Shown: positions 46,067 through 55,122 of the stretch, one piece after another
How positions within the stretch are numbered: position 1 is the first letter of the stretch
Layout: every line of letters begins with the position of its first letter
Assembly (NCBI GenBank): GCA_046309355.1
Contig: JBKCPL010000068.1
Location: forward strand, 1-62,388
DNA length: 62,388 nt
Direction: 5' to 3'
DNA from: CAYSBE01 sp046309355
GTDB taxonomy: Bacteria > Bacteroidota > Bacteroidia > UKL13-3
Made by a program: the position numbers and the translations under genes
Notes under the pieces: model-generated
Told to the model about the DNA's origin: nothing
Seen by the model: the letters and a program-made list of their open reading frames with translations, nothing else
Database searches by the model: none

Positions 46067-46681
46067 ATGGCATTGTTTACCCGACTCAAGTTAAGCGGTA
46101 TCAATAATCTGTCTGATGCCCGTTTTGCTGCTGCTGCTGGCTTTGAGTACATCGGTTTTTGTTTCAACCCGGAGTCTGCACACTACCTCGCTCCAGTAAA
46201 AGCTAAAGAAATCATTGACTGGACTACAGGTTGTGCCATTTCAGGCGAGTTCGGCCATCAGCCTGTGCAAGAGATTGCCGATATCAGTACATTATTGAAT
46301 CTGGATGTGGTAGAATTGAACAACTCTTTGCTGCCTGATGAACTGCAGCAAATAGACAAAGCCATTATCAAACATATTGATACGGCACATTTCAATACCG
46401 AGTCGTTGTTAGCTGAACTAAATGCCTACGCTGCAGTAGCTGATGGATTTTTAGTATACACCTCAAGCAATCTATTGCCTGATGAATCGGTGTTAAAACA
46501 CGTATGCAGCAACTATAAAATTATATGGGGATTTGATGTAAACGCTGCCGATATAAAACACATCGTTCAACACTATCAACCCTATGCCATCAACCTGCAA
46601 GGGGGCGATGAAGAGAGGCCAGGTGTTAAAGATTTTGACACGCTGAATGATATACTTGATGCCGTTCAGTTGCCCGATTAA
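46067..46681 (+). CDS. TrpF-like protein lacking catalytic residues
   Basis: 204 residues with TrpF (phosphoribosylanthranilate isomerase) layout: LKLSGINNLSDARFAAAAGFEYIGFCFNPES at the N-terminus and INLQGGDEERPGVKDFDTLNDI at the C-terminus, matching the SGVE..PGxKD phosphate region. In TrpF, Cys of KICG is the general base and Asp of LLDS the general acid. Here these read KLSG and LVYTS, so both are absent. It may bind an anthranilate- or phosphate-bearing ligand without catalysis; that is inference. No other trp genes are near, but kynurenine genes lie upstream. Confidence 0.72.
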   Translation: MALFTRLKLSGINNLSDARFAAAAGFEYIGFCFNPESAHYLAPVKAKEIIDWTTGCAISGEFGHQPVQEIADISTLLNLDVVELNNSLLPDELQQIDKAIIKHIDTAHFNTESLLAELNAYAAVADGFLVYTSSNLLPDESVLKHVCSNYKIIWGFDVNAADIKHIVQHYQPYAINLQGGDEERPGVKDFDTLNDILDAVQLPD

Positions 46682-46686
46682 AGGGC

Positions 46687-47949
46687 TCAGGCAAACTTTT
46701 TAAGTACATCCATCAAGGAATCTATTTCCTGTTTGTTGTTGTAAATATGAGTAGATACACGCAGGCAGTTAATATCGTTTTCAGGCACCTGACGTATAAC
46801 TATGTTTTCTTTCATCACCGCTTCGTACACTTTCTTGTAATCTTCTCCTTTTATTCTGAAACCGGTAACCGCGCCACGCGATCGGCCTTCATTAGGTGTA
46901 AGCAACTCCAATTTTTCTCCTAATGTGTTCTGCAACGATGCCTGTGTGTAGGCACTGAGCTCCTGCACACGGGCAAAAACAGTTGGCATACCTATCTGCT
47001 CCATAAAATCAATTGCTGCAATCACTCCTTTAAACAGGCCTGTATTTTGCGTGCCGTAAAAATAGCGGTGAGCCGAGTTGCTGTATTGTCCAAACTGCGG
47101 ATTGGGCTTTGACATATTCCATGTGTTATCATCGCCACCGGCTCCTATAAAGTAGCTTTGCACGGTGGATAGCATTTCTTTTTTTACATACAAAAATCCG
47201 GTGCCTTTAGGTCCCAGCATCCATTTATGGCAGCAACTGGCATACGCATCGCAACCAATTTCGTGCAGGTTTAGCGGCATCATTCCCGGACCGTGTGCAC
47301 CATCAATAAACACAAACAGGCCTTTGCTTTTGCCCCAAGCCGTAAATTCTTTAACCGGCATTACCTGCCCCTGTGTACACGGTATATGCGGAATAGCCAG
47401 CATTCGCGTTTTGGAAGTATATTGCTTCTGAATGTTTGCCAGCGTTTCATCGGCTGTGGCACCGGGCGAAAATGTTTTAATCACGATGCCGTGCAGCTTT
47501 GCACGGTTCAACCAGGCCAGGCACCCCCCCACATGTTCGTGTGTAGAGATAATAACTTCATCGCCTTTTTTGAGCGGAAAACCCCAACAGGCAATGTTTA
47601 CCCCTTGCGTTACATTACTGGTAAGCGCAATTTCCGACTCATCAGCACCGGTGAAGGCGGCAATTTTTTTAACTGCATCTTCCCAACCGCCATAGCTTCC
47701 ATGCTCATCCATGTCGGCCATACTTTTGTGCATAGTTTCAATTACCGGAAAGGGCGATGGCCCCATCGTGCCATTGTTCAGGTATATTTTTTTTTGCGTA
47801 AGCGGAAATTGCCTGCGCACTAATTTCCAGTAAGCTTCATCAGGGGCACCGTTATGCATAGGCATAGCCTGTACTGAGCTAAGTAGTTCAGGCATGGCCA
47901 GCGAAGCCACCGATGCACTTTTTAAAAAATGACGTCTGTTTTGTTTCAT
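46687..47949 (-). CDS. Tat-exported class V aminotransferase-like PLP enzyme
   Basis: 420 residues. The N-terminus is a twin-arginine signal (QNRRHFLKSASVASLAM). The enzyme is of the aminotransferase class V/isopenicillin-N-epimerase type: TSNVTQGVNIACWGFP, IDGAHGPGMMPLNLHEIGCDAY, PLP lysine in SCCHKWMLGPKGTGFLYV. Export to the periplasm is inferred from the Tat motif. Substrate unknown (cysteine desulfurase-like or epimerase-like). The ATG at 47949 is supported by the promoter at 47964-47971; the longer frame to 48006 lacks features. Confidence 0.83.
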   Translation of the reverse strand: MKQNRRHFLKSASVASLAMPELLSSVQAMPMHNGAPDEAYWKLVRRQFPLTQKKIYLNNGTMGPSPFPVIETMHKSMADMDEHGSYGGWEDAVKKIAAFTGADESEIALTSNVTQGVNIACWGFPLKKGDEVIISTHEHVGGCLAWLNRAKLHGIVIKTFSPGATADETLANIQKQYTSKTRMLAIPHIPCTQGQVMPVKEFTAWGKSKGLFVFIDGAHGPGMMPLNLHEIGCDAYASCCHKWMLGPKGTGFLYVKKEMLSTVQSYFIGAGGDDNTWNMSKPNPQFGQYSNSAHRYFYGTQNTGLFKGVIAAIDFMEQIGMPTVFARVQELSAYTQASLQNTLGEKLELLTPNEGRSRGAVTGFRIKGEDYKKVYEAVMKENIVIRQVPENDINCLRVSTHIYNNKQEIDSLMDVLKKFA

Positions 47950-47963
47950 AGCTGTTTGTGTAT

Positions 47964-47971
47964 CAAACCTA
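47964..47971 (-). promoter_or_regulatory. -7 promoter element deciding the start of the PLP enzyme
   Basis: Minus strand TAGGTTTG, exact TAnnTTTG, 14 bases upstream of the ATG at 47949. Confidence 0.5.
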
Positions 47972-48039
47972 CACATTTGATACTTATTTGCAAAAAGCAC
48001 GTACAATACACGTAACCTGTCAGATGTGATAATTAATTA

Positions 48040-48047
48040 TAAATTTG
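48040..48047 (+). promoter_or_regulatory. -7 promoter element for dsbD
   Basis: TAAATTTG, exact TAnnTTTG, 23 bases before the ATG at 48071. Confidence 0.5.
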
Positions 48048-48070
48048 TCCGTTACTACAACTAACCCACT

Positions 48071-50179
48071 ATGCAACTTATAAAGCGAGCATCTTTCTCC
48101 TGGACATATATGTTCATTCTTCTTGGTTTTGCACCATCGCTGCTAGCCCAGCAGCAAATGAAGAAAAAACCCGATTGGAATATCACGTTTACAAAAACAG
48201 ATTTAAAGCCGGGCGATGAAACCGAAATTGTTTTTACCAGCGAAATTGAAAAGGACTGGTATATGTACTCCAGCGATTTTGATGAAAACCTGGGGCCTAT
48301 TGTTACTTCGTTTACTTACGAAAAACATCCATCGTACGAACTTGTAGGAAAAGTTAAACCCATAAAACCCAAGCGTAAGTTTGAAGAGGTGTGGAATGGT
48401 GAAGTGGCCTACTTTACCGGCAAAGCCGAGTTTAGGCAAAAAGTAAAAATACTTTCAGCTAACCCAAAAATTAAAGGGTTGATTGAGTTTCAGGAATGCT
48501 CAAACGTAACCGGAGTGTGTGTGCTGTTCGAACATGATTTTGAACTGGGGAAAGAACTAAAATTAACAGCAGCAGCTCCTGAAAAAGTGAGCACTGATTG
48601 GGTGGAGCCAAATAATGAAGCGGCTACTACTACCACCACCACAGTTGACACATCGCTTACAACCCAAACCGAAACGGCCAAAACAGATACCGCATCAACA
48701 CCCATTGCTAACGATATAAGCGGTGGAAGTCAGGAATCCATATGGGCATTTTTACTGTTTGCTATGTCATTTGGATTGGTAGCTGTAGTTACTCCCTGTG
48801 TATTTCCCATGCTGCCTATGACGGTTACCTTTTTTACCAAACGCAGCGAAACCAAAGGGCTGGCACTGCGCAGGGCATTCGGTTTTGGATTGAGTATCAT
48901 AGCCATCTACTCCAGTTTGGGAGTAGTGTTCAGTATTTTTGGGCTGGGTCCCGATTTCGGCAACTGGCTAAGCACGCACTGGGTGCCCAACGTATTGTTT
49001 TTTATCATATTCATCGTTTTTGCTGCATCGTTTCTGGGCATGTTTGAAATTACCCTGCCACATGGACTGGTCAATAAAATTGATAGCAAAAGCAGCATGA
49101 GTAGTTTTTTGGGAGTATTTTTTATGGGTTTCACGCTGGTGCTGGTTAGCTTTAGCTGCACCGGGCCTATTGTAGGCAGTTTACTCATACAGGCTGTAGG
49201 CGGCCAAATACTGAAACCCATTTTAGGTATGGCTGCATTTGGTTTCGGGCTGGCATTGCCGTTTACCTTATTCGCCATTTTTCCTAACTGGATGCAAAAC
49301 CTGCCCAAAAGCGGTGGCTGGCTCAATTCCGTTAAAGTAGTGTTGGGATTTTTAGAATTGGCGCTTGCGTTTAAATTTCTTTCTATACCCGATCAAACCT
49401 ATCACTGGGGATTGCTGGACCGCGAGGTTTATATCGCCATCTGGATTGTGATTTTCTTTTTGCTTGGCCTCTATCTGCTGGGTAAACTCAAATTTTCGCA
49501 CGATAGTGATTTACCTTATCTGAGTGTACCACGACTAAGTCTTGCCATTGTTACCTTTTCATTTGTAGTGTACCTAATACCCGGTATGTTTGGCGCACCA
49601 TTGAAAGCACTTAGCGGTTACCTTCCACCTCAGGCCACACTCGATTTCGATTTATACTCCACCAAAACTTCAACACATACTGAAAACGTTGCCGGCAACG
49701 ACCTGGGCGATGTAAAATACAAAAATCTCTTTCACTTCCCGCATGGCATTGAAGGATTCTTTGATTACAAACAGGCGTTGGAGTATTCGAAGAAAGTGAA
49801 TAAGCCCATTTTTATTGATTTTACCGGACACGGTTGCGTTAACTGCCGCGAGATGGAAGCCAATGTGTGGAGCGACCCGCAGGTGCTTAAGCGCATGAAT
49901 GAAGATTTTGTCATGCTGGCCATTTATGTAGATGATAAAACAGAATTGCCCGAAAACGAATGGTATATTTCAGCCTACGACAATAAGGTGAAAAAAACCA
50001 TAGGCAAGCAAAATGCCGATTTGCAGATTACGAAATACAATGCAAATGCACAGCCCTATTATGTAATCATTGATGGCCATGAAAACGTGTTAACACAACC
50101 ACACGCCTACGACAGGAACATACAGCATTTCATCGATTTTCTGGATGCAGGCAAAAAGGCTTTTTATGAAAAGAAATAA
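48071..50179 (+). CDS. dsbD: Thiol:disulfide interchange protein DsbD
   Basis: 702 residues with signal peptide (FILLGFAPSLLAQ). N-terminal DsbD-alpha domain (DWYMYSSDFDENLGP; FQECSNVTGVCVLF with two cysteines), a Thr-rich linker (TTTTTVDTSL), an eight-helix transmembrane domain with TPCVFPMLPMTVTFF and VSFSCTGPIVGSLL, and a C-terminal thioredoxin domain with FTGHGCVNCREMEANVW. It carries electrons from cytosolic thioredoxin to periplasmic reductants. The gmhA gene begins 1 base after its stop. Confidence 0.93.
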   Translation: MQLIKRASFSWTYMFILLGFAPSLLAQQQMKKKPDWNITFTKTDLKPGDETEIVFTSEIEKDWYMYSSDFDENLGPIVTSFTYEKHPSYELVGKVKPIKPKRKFEEVWNGEVAYFTGKAEFRQKVKILSANPKIKGLIEFQECSNVTGVCVLFEHDFELGKELKLTAAAPEKVSTDWVEPNNEAATTTTTTVDTSLTTQTETAKTDTASTPIANDISGGSQESIWAFLLFAMSFGLVAVVTPCVFPMLPMTVTFFTKRSETKGLALRRAFGFGLSIIAIYSSLGVVFSIFGLGPDFGNWLSTHWVPNVLFFIIFIVFAASFLGMFEITLPHGLVNKIDSKSSMSSFLGVFFMGFTLVLVSFSCTGPIVGSLLIQAVGGQILKPILGMAAFGFGLALPFTLFAIFPNWMQNLPKSGGWLNSVKVVLGFLELALAFKFLSIPDQTYHWGLLDREVYIAIWIVIFFLLGLYLLGKLKFSHDSDLPYLSVPRLSLAIVTFSFVVYLIPGMFGAPLKALSGYLPPQATLDFDLYSTKTSTHTENVAGNDLGDVKYKNLFHFPHGIEGFFDYKQALEYSKKVNKPIFIDFTGHGCVNCREMEANVWSDPQVLKRMNEDFVMLAIYVDDKTELPENEWYISAYDNKVKKTIGKQNADLQITKYNANAQPYYVIIDGHENVLTQPHAYDRNIQHFIDFLDAGKKAFYEKK

Positions 50180-50180
50180 C

Positions 50181-50747
50181 ATGAGTACCATTCGTAACCA
50201 CTTTGAAGAAGCGCTCAATACGCTGCAAACTTTTTTAGCCGATGAGCAAAACATGACCCGCATTGAACAGGCCGGTAAGCTGATGGCCGATGCTATAAGC
50301 CAAGGCAAAAAAATAATGAGTTGCGGCAATGGCGGAAGCATGTGCGATGCCATGCACTTTGCCGAAGAACTGACCGGGCGCTACCGCGATGATAGAAAAG
50401 CCCTGCCCGCTATAGCTATCAGCGACCCTTCGCACCTGGCTTGTGTAGGCAACGACTACGGCTACGATTTTGTATTCAGTCGCTATATTGAGGCCTTGGG
50501 AAATGCAGGCGATGTGTTGCTGGCTATTTCTACCAGCGGTAATTCAAAAAATGTGATTAAAGCCATTGACGCAGCTAAAGCCAAAGGAATGAAAGTGATA
50601 GGGCTAACCGGAAAAGACGGAGGAAAAATGGCTGCACTGTGCGATGTGGAAATACGTGCTCCGCACAGCCCCTATGCCGACCGCGCACAGGAAATTCATA
50701 TCAAATGCGTACATGCGTTGATTGATTATATTGAAAGAAACGTGTAG
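50181..50747 (+). CDS. gmhA: Phosphoheptose isomerase (SIS domain)
   Basis: 188 residues. SIS-domain motifs: MSCGNGGSMCDAMHFAEELTGRY, FSRYIEALGNAGDVLLAISTSGNSKNV and GLTGKDGGKMAALCDVEI, with C-terminal HIKCVHALIDYIE. It isomerises sedoheptulose 7-phosphate to D-glycero-heptose 7-phosphate for heptose nucleotide synthesis. The start at 50181 follows the dsbD stop by one base and fits family length. A GT9 heptosyltransferase-like gene occurs at 21064. A related SIS function (DiaA) is less likely given the strong GmhA pattern. Confidence 0.92.
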   Translation: MSTIRNHFEEALNTLQTFLADEQNMTRIEQAGKLMADAISQGKKIMSCGNGGSMCDAMHFAEELTGRYRDDRKALPAIAISDPSHLACVGNDYGYDFVFSRYIEALGNAGDVLLAISTSGNSKNVIKAIDAAKAKGMKVIGLTGKDGGKMAALCDVEIRAPHSPYADRAQEIHIKCVHALIDYIERNV

Positions 50748-50767
50748 TGCGCAAGTGTCAATCGTAA

Positions 50768-51934
50768 ATGGCCAAACTTCAATCTACTGCTAAAAAAAGT
50801 GAACAAGCCGTGCTGGTGGGAATCATTACAGCCCACCAAAAACCCGAACAAGCCGAAGAATACCTGGATGAACTGGCTTTTCTGGCGCTAACAGCCGGTG
50901 CCAAGGTAAGCGCTCGTTTTTTGCAGCGCCTGCCTTATGCTAACCCACGCACATATGTGGGCGAAGGCAAACTGGCCGAAATAGCCGACTACGTGAAAGA
51001 GCACGAAATTGATATGGTGATATTTGATGATGAACTATCGCCTTCGCAAATTCGTAACCTGGAGCAAAGTCTCAAGTGCAAAATACTGGACCGCAGCAAT
51101 CTGATACTCGACATTTTTGCCAAACGTGCGCGCACCGCACAGGCGCGCTATCAGGTAGAGTTGGCACAGGCACAATACCTGTTGCCTCGCCTTACCCGAA
51201 TGTGGACTCACCTGAGCAAACAAAAAGGCGGCATAGGCATGAAAGGACCTGGCGAAACAGAAATAGAAACCGACCGCAGGGCGTTGCGCAATAAAATTAC
51301 CAAACTGAAAGAACGCCTGAACGAAATAGATAAACAAAGCGCTACACGCAGGCAGCAGCGTGGCGATAAAGTTCGGGTAGCATTGGTCGGTTATACCAAC
51401 GTGGGCAAATCAACCCTGCTAAATTTGCTGAGCAAAAGCGATGTGCTGGCCGAAAACAAATTGTTTGCTACACTGGATGCAACTGTTCGGAAGGTGGTGT
51501 ATGAAGATGTGGCTTTTCTGCTTACCGATACCGTAGGTTTTATACGCAAGCTCCCGCATCAACTGATCGAATGTTTTAAATCTACGCTGGATGAGATACG
51601 TGAAGCCGATGTGCTGGTGCATGTGGTTGACCTTTCGCACCCCAATGCCGAGGAGCATGTAACTGTGGTACAGCATACACTAGATGAAATAGGTGCACTG
51701 CACAAACCCACCTTGCTCGTGTTTAACAAAATTGATCAGCTGAAAGAACCGCTGCAGCAAGATGATACCGAAGATCCCGAGCCATATATTGACAGGCTAA
51801 AGCGCACCTGGCTAGCCCGGCAAGAGCATCCGGTAGTGTTCATTTCGGCTGCCAAAAAACTGAATATAAGTGAATTGCGAACGACCCTTAGCAATCTGGT
51901 ACGTACCACTCAGGCTAAATTGAGCCCGAAATAG
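50768..51934 (+). CDS. hflX: GTPase HflX
   Basis: 388 residues. The N-terminal HflX domain has ARFLQRLPYANPRTYVGEGK and IFDDELSPSQIRNLE, followed by RTAQARYQVELAQAQYLLPRL and GGIGMKGPGETEIETDRR. The G domain has G1 VALVGYTNVGKSTLLN, G3 LTDTVGF and G4 NKID. HflX splits stalled or stress-inactivated ribosomes. Gap of 20 bases from gmhA. Ordinary length. Confidence 0.96.
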   Translation: MAKLQSTAKKSEQAVLVGIITAHQKPEQAEEYLDELAFLALTAGAKVSARFLQRLPYANPRTYVGEGKLAEIADYVKEHEIDMVIFDDELSPSQIRNLEQSLKCKILDRSNLILDIFAKRARTAQARYQVELAQAQYLLPRLTRMWTHLSKQKGGIGMKGPGETEIETDRRALRNKITKLKERLNEIDKQSATRRQQRGDKVRVALVGYTNVGKSTLLNLLSKSDVLAENKLFATLDATVRKVVYEDVAFLLTDTVGFIRKLPHQLIECFKSTLDEIREADVLVHVVDLSHPNAEEHVTVVQHTLDEIGALHKPTLLVFNKIDQLKEPLQQDDTEDPEPYIDRLKRTWLARQEHPVVFISAAKKLNISELRTTLSNLVRTTQAKLSPK

Positions 51935-51953
51935 TATATGTGTCACATTTTTA

Positions 51954-51961
51954 TAATTTTG
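51954..51961 (+). promoter_or_regulatory. -7 promoter element for the PpiC/SurA-like operon
   Basis: TAATTTTG, exact TAnnTTTG, 44 bases before the ATG at 52006. It lies inside the longer possible reading frame, so it supports the later start. Confidence 0.5.
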
Positions 51962-52005
51962 CGTGCCCAATTTTTAAGCATACAAAAAAATCAGGATTAA
52001 GAGAT

Positions 52006-54021
52006 ATGAAGAACCTATTAGCGATTATCATCATGTTAACCGGTGTAACAACATCGGCTGTATTTGCCCAAAACAAAAAAGCACCTGCTAAAGCACCTGC
52101 CAAATCTGCTGCAGTGCCTGTTAAACCTGTAGCTAAGCCCAATCCTTGGGTATTTACCTATGGCAGCGATACCGTATTGCGTGATGAGTTTGAACGGTTG
52201 CTTTCAAAAAACCGCAAGGAAAAAGAAGCCCCATCGAAAGATGAGATTACAGAATACCTTGACTTGTACCAAAACTTTAAAATGAAAGTGAAAGAAGCGC
52301 GCTTAATGCAGCTCGATACGTTTACTTCATTTAAAACAGAATTGGCCGGCTACCGCAAGCAATTAGCTAATCCTTATTTAACCGATAAAAAAGTAACCGA
52401 AGGCCTGATAAAAGAAGCGTACGAAAGGCTGAAAGAAGAAATTAATGCCAGCCACATCCTCATCAATTGCCCCGAAAATGCTGCACCTAAAGATACACTG
52501 GCCGCTTACAACAAATTGGTAGACCTGCGCAAACGCATCCTGAAAGGCGAAAGTTTTGACTCGCTTGCAGCTAAAAATTCGGAAGACCCATCGGCCAAAA
52601 GCAACAATGGAAATCTGGGTTGGTTCACCGCTTTTTACATGATATACCCATTCGAAAACTTTGCCTACAACACACCGAAAGGTCAGGTATCTATGCCGTT
52701 TCGTACCCGTTTTGGCTATCACATCATTAAAGTAATAGACCGCAGACCCGCACGTGGCGAAGTTAAGGTGGCGCACATCATGCTTAAGGGAGGCACGGGC
52801 GACAGCAAAGAAAATATAGCCGAAAATAAAACCCGGATAGATTCTATTTATTCCGCACTGCAAAATGGTGCCTCGTTTGAAGATGTAGTGAAATCTGTAT
52901 CGGTTGATATGAGTAGCAATCAAAATAAAGGCGTGATGAACTTTTTTGGCAGCTTCAGCAATTATCCCGATAAGTTTAAGGAAATAAGTTTTTCTACTCC
53001 GCGTGGCGAACTGTCAACGCCTTTCCAAACCGAATACGGATGGCACATTATAAAAGTACTGGAGAAAAAAGGTACTCCCGAACTGAAAGAAATGGAAGAA
53101 GGCATTAAGAGTAAAATCACACGCGATAGCCGTTCGGAAAGTAGCCGTGCTGTTGTTTCACAACGCATCAAACGTGAAACAAAATACACTGAAAATAGTG
53201 CAAACTTTAAGGAATTTAGCCGCTACCTCGACAGCACATTTCTTAATGGAACATGGGAGCCCAACTATTCGCTGATTATAGAAAAACCCATCGTGTCGTT
53301 CAACGATAAGATTTTCACCACTCACGACTTTGCCCGTTTCCTGCGTACTGCACAAGAACCCCGTAAAAATGATGAATCCATAGAAATGACAGCCACCAAC
53401 CTGTTTAAACGATTTACCGATGAAAAAGCGTTGGAATACGAAGAAGGCATTCTGGAAACCAAATACGATGATTTTCGCAACCTGATGCAAGAGTACAACG
53501 ATGGCATTATGTTATTTGACCTGACTGAGAAAAAAGTGTGGAACCGTGCACATACCGACACTGCAGGACTTGAAAAGTATCATGCAGCCAACAGTGGAAA
53601 GTATATGTGGAAAGAGCGTGTTGCTGTATACACGGTAACCTGCCTGGATGAAAAAACAAAACAGGCCGCACTGAAATTAGCCCGTGCCGGTAAAAGCAAT
53701 GAAGAAATAGGTGCCAAGCTGAATAAAAAAATCAAAGGTGCTGTGACATTCGATTTGAATAAGTTTGAAAAAGGAGCCAACAGCGCTATGGACAAACTGT
53801 GGGATAAACGCGGTGTGGAGGATATTTCTAACCAAAACAATACCTACAAATTTTACATCGTAAGCGGTATAGTTGGTCCCGAACCCAAATCCGTAAAAGA
53901 AGCACGCGGTCCGTTAACATCTGATTACCAAAGTTACCTCGAAAAAGAATGGATTAAAGAGCTAAGGGCAAAATACCCGGTAAGTGTAAACACTCCTGTG
54001 CTCGACCAACTGTTTAAATAA
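52006..54021 (+). CDS. SurA/PpiC-like periplasmic peptidyl-prolyl isomerase
   Basis: 671 residues with signal peptide (LLAIIIMLTGVTTSAVFAQ) and a Lys/Ala/Pro-rich linker. Two parvulin domains: the first from EINASHILINCPE to FRTRFGYHIIKVIDRR, the second from EVKVAHIMLKGGTG to FQTEYGWHIIKVLEKK. The N-terminal half resembles SurA chaperone helices; the C-terminal part is Bacteroidota-specific. It should chaperone outer membrane proteins. Coupled to the following lipoprotein gene by a TAATG overlap. Start at 52006 is preferred to 51940 for the signal peptide and promoter. Confidence 0.9.
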   Translation: MKNLLAIIIMLTGVTTSAVFAQNKKAPAKAPAKSAAVPVKPVAKPNPWVFTYGSDTVLRDEFERLLSKNRKEKEAPSKDEITEYLDLYQNFKMKVKEARLMQLDTFTSFKTELAGYRKQLANPYLTDKKVTEGLIKEAYERLKEEINASHILINCPENAAPKDTLAAYNKLVDLRKRILKGESFDSLAAKNSEDPSAKSNNGNLGWFTAFYMIYPFENFAYNTPKGQVSMPFRTRFGYHIIKVIDRRPARGEVKVAHIMLKGGTGDSKENIAENKTRIDSIYSALQNGASFEDVVKSVSVDMSSNQNKGVMNFFGSFSNYPDKFKEISFSTPRGELSTPFQTEYGWHIIKVLEKKGTPELKEMEEGIKSKITRDSRSESSRAVVSQRIKRETKYTENSANFKEFSRYLDSTFLNGTWEPNYSLIIEKPIVSFNDKIFTTHDFARFLRTAQEPRKNDESIEMTATNLFKRFTDEKALEYEEGILETKYDDFRNLMQEYNDGIMLFDLTEKKVWNRAHTDTAGLEKYHAANSGKYMWKERVAVYTVTCLDEKTKQAALKLARAGKSNEEIGAKLNKKIKGAVTFDLNKFEKGANSAMDKLWDKRGVEDISNQNNTYKFYIVSGIVGPEPKSVKEARGPLTSDYQSYLEKEWIKELRAKYPVSVNTPVLDQLFK

Positions 54022-54863
54022 TGTATTCACGTGCTGGCCTAATCGTGCTTGTGCTGCTGAGTGCCTGCAGCAACAATGGCGATAAGCCCCTGGCAGTGGC
54101 ATTTACAAAAAAACTGTACTACACCGATTACGCGGCAACACTCCATACAACAGATGAGTTAACTGCTGCCGATAGTCTTCAGCAACTGAATGCCTTTGTA
54201 AATAACTGGATTAAGGATTGCGTACTTGCCCACAAGGCCGAAGAAAATCTGTCAGCCGATGAAAAGGATGTTAACGCATTGCTGGAAGCCTATAAAAATT
54301 CATTGCTGGTGTTTCGCTATCAGCAAAAACTAATCAGTGATCGGCTTGACACAAACGTAACGGACAAAGAAATGCGCAGCTATTTCGAAGCCAATAAGGA
54401 TAATTTTATTCTGCATAAGAACATTGTTAAGCTTCGCTTTGTAAAAGTAAATACCGATAACCGAACCGTATCGGTTATGAAACGCCTCATCAGGCGTGAT
54501 GATGCAAAATCGCGCATGCAGCTGGCCGGATTATGTAAAATGAATGCAGTCAATTATTTTCTGGATGACGAAACCTGGTTGGAATGGGATGATGTAAAAA
54601 AAGAAATTCCGCTGCCTGCCTATAACGATGAGCATTTTCTGAAAAACAATAAATACCTCGAAATTCCGGAAGGACAGTTTATATACCTGGTGAATTTGCA
54701 GGATTACCGAACTCAGCAAAGCACTTCCGATTTTGAATTTGAACGAGATAAAATACGGAAAATTATTTTACAGCAACGCAGTATTGCACTGATTAAACAG
54801 GCTGAAGCCGATATTCTGAACGAAGCCATTGGGGAAGGACAAGTGCAGGTAAATATGGAATGA
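54021..54863 (+). CDS. SurA/PpiC-like N-terminal-domain lipoprotein
   Basis: 280 residues with lipoprotein signal (LIVLVLLSAC). It resembles the helical chaperone part of PpiC-type proteins without a clear parvulin catalytic core: NNWIKDCVLAHKAEENLSADEKD, SYFEANKDNFILHKNIVKLRF, VNLQDYRTQQSTSDFEFERDKIRKIIL. It overlaps the parvulin gene start-stop and probably acts with it in outer membrane protein assembly. In Bacteroidota a related trio is common; only two members are present here. Confidence 0.75.
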   Translation: MYSRAGLIVLVLLSACSNNGDKPLAVAFTKKLYYTDYAATLHTTDELTAADSLQQLNAFVNNWIKDCVLAHKAEENLSADEKDVNALLEAYKNSLLVFRYQQKLISDRLDTNVTDKEMRSYFEANKDNFILHKNIVKLRFVKVNTDNRTVSVMKRLIRRDDAKSRMQLAGLCKMNAVNYFLDDETWLEWDDVKKEIPLPAYNDEHFLKNNKYLEIPEGQFIYLVNLQDYRTQQSTSDFEFERDKIRKIILQQRSIALIKQAEADILNEAIGEGQVQVNME

Positions 54864-54927
54864 ACGAGGATATTGCAAAAGTGAGCAGAACTATATTCAA
54901 AATAACCTAACCGATACGTCAGCTACA

Positions 54928-55020
54928 CCTCGCACATCTGATGCATCGGGGTAAACTTCAACTCTTTTGTTGCACAAAAAAAACCTGTACGTTGCCGTAG
55001 AGGTTTCTCTCGCTTACTGC
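54928..55020. repeat. 93-bp direct repeat, copy A (with terminator-like hairpin)
   Basis: Nearly identical to copy B at 55123-55216: two substitutions and one A-tract length difference. It contains a terminator-like hairpin (54981-55006) with one mismatch in the stem, so it is the decayed copy. Confidence 0.85.
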
Positions 55021-55046
55021 TCACCCTGCAGTCTCGCTCCTCGCTA

Positions 55047-55067
55047 AAATGACCCACCGGGTCATTT
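55047..55067. repeat. Perfect 9-bp inverted repeat
   Basis: AAATGACCC and GGGTCATTT flank ACC. It lies in the 60-base insert between the copy A hairpin and the tRNA 3' scrap. No function assigned. Confidence 0.6.
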
Positions 55068-55079
55068 CTAAACGCTCGG

Positions 55080-55096
55080 CCGTGCGAGAGGAGAGT
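55080..55096 (-). pseudogene. Remnant of tRNA-Leu 3' end
   Basis: CCGTGCGAGAGGAGAGT matches the true tRNA 3' part at 55216-55233 with two bases deleted, then diverges. It is too short to be functional and probably is a leftover of a duplicated tRNA gene. Confidence 0.45.
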
Positions 55097-55122
55097 CCCC
55101 GATAGCGCATCTGTTGCTCGTG

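Noticed and set aside
46067..46681. Functional trpF of a tryptophan operon
   Set aside because: No other trp genes nearby and both catalytic residues appear replaced.
52378..52923. 181-codon minus ORF inside the parvulin gene
   Set aside because: The plus frame has two clear parvulin domains; this one is a frame shadow.
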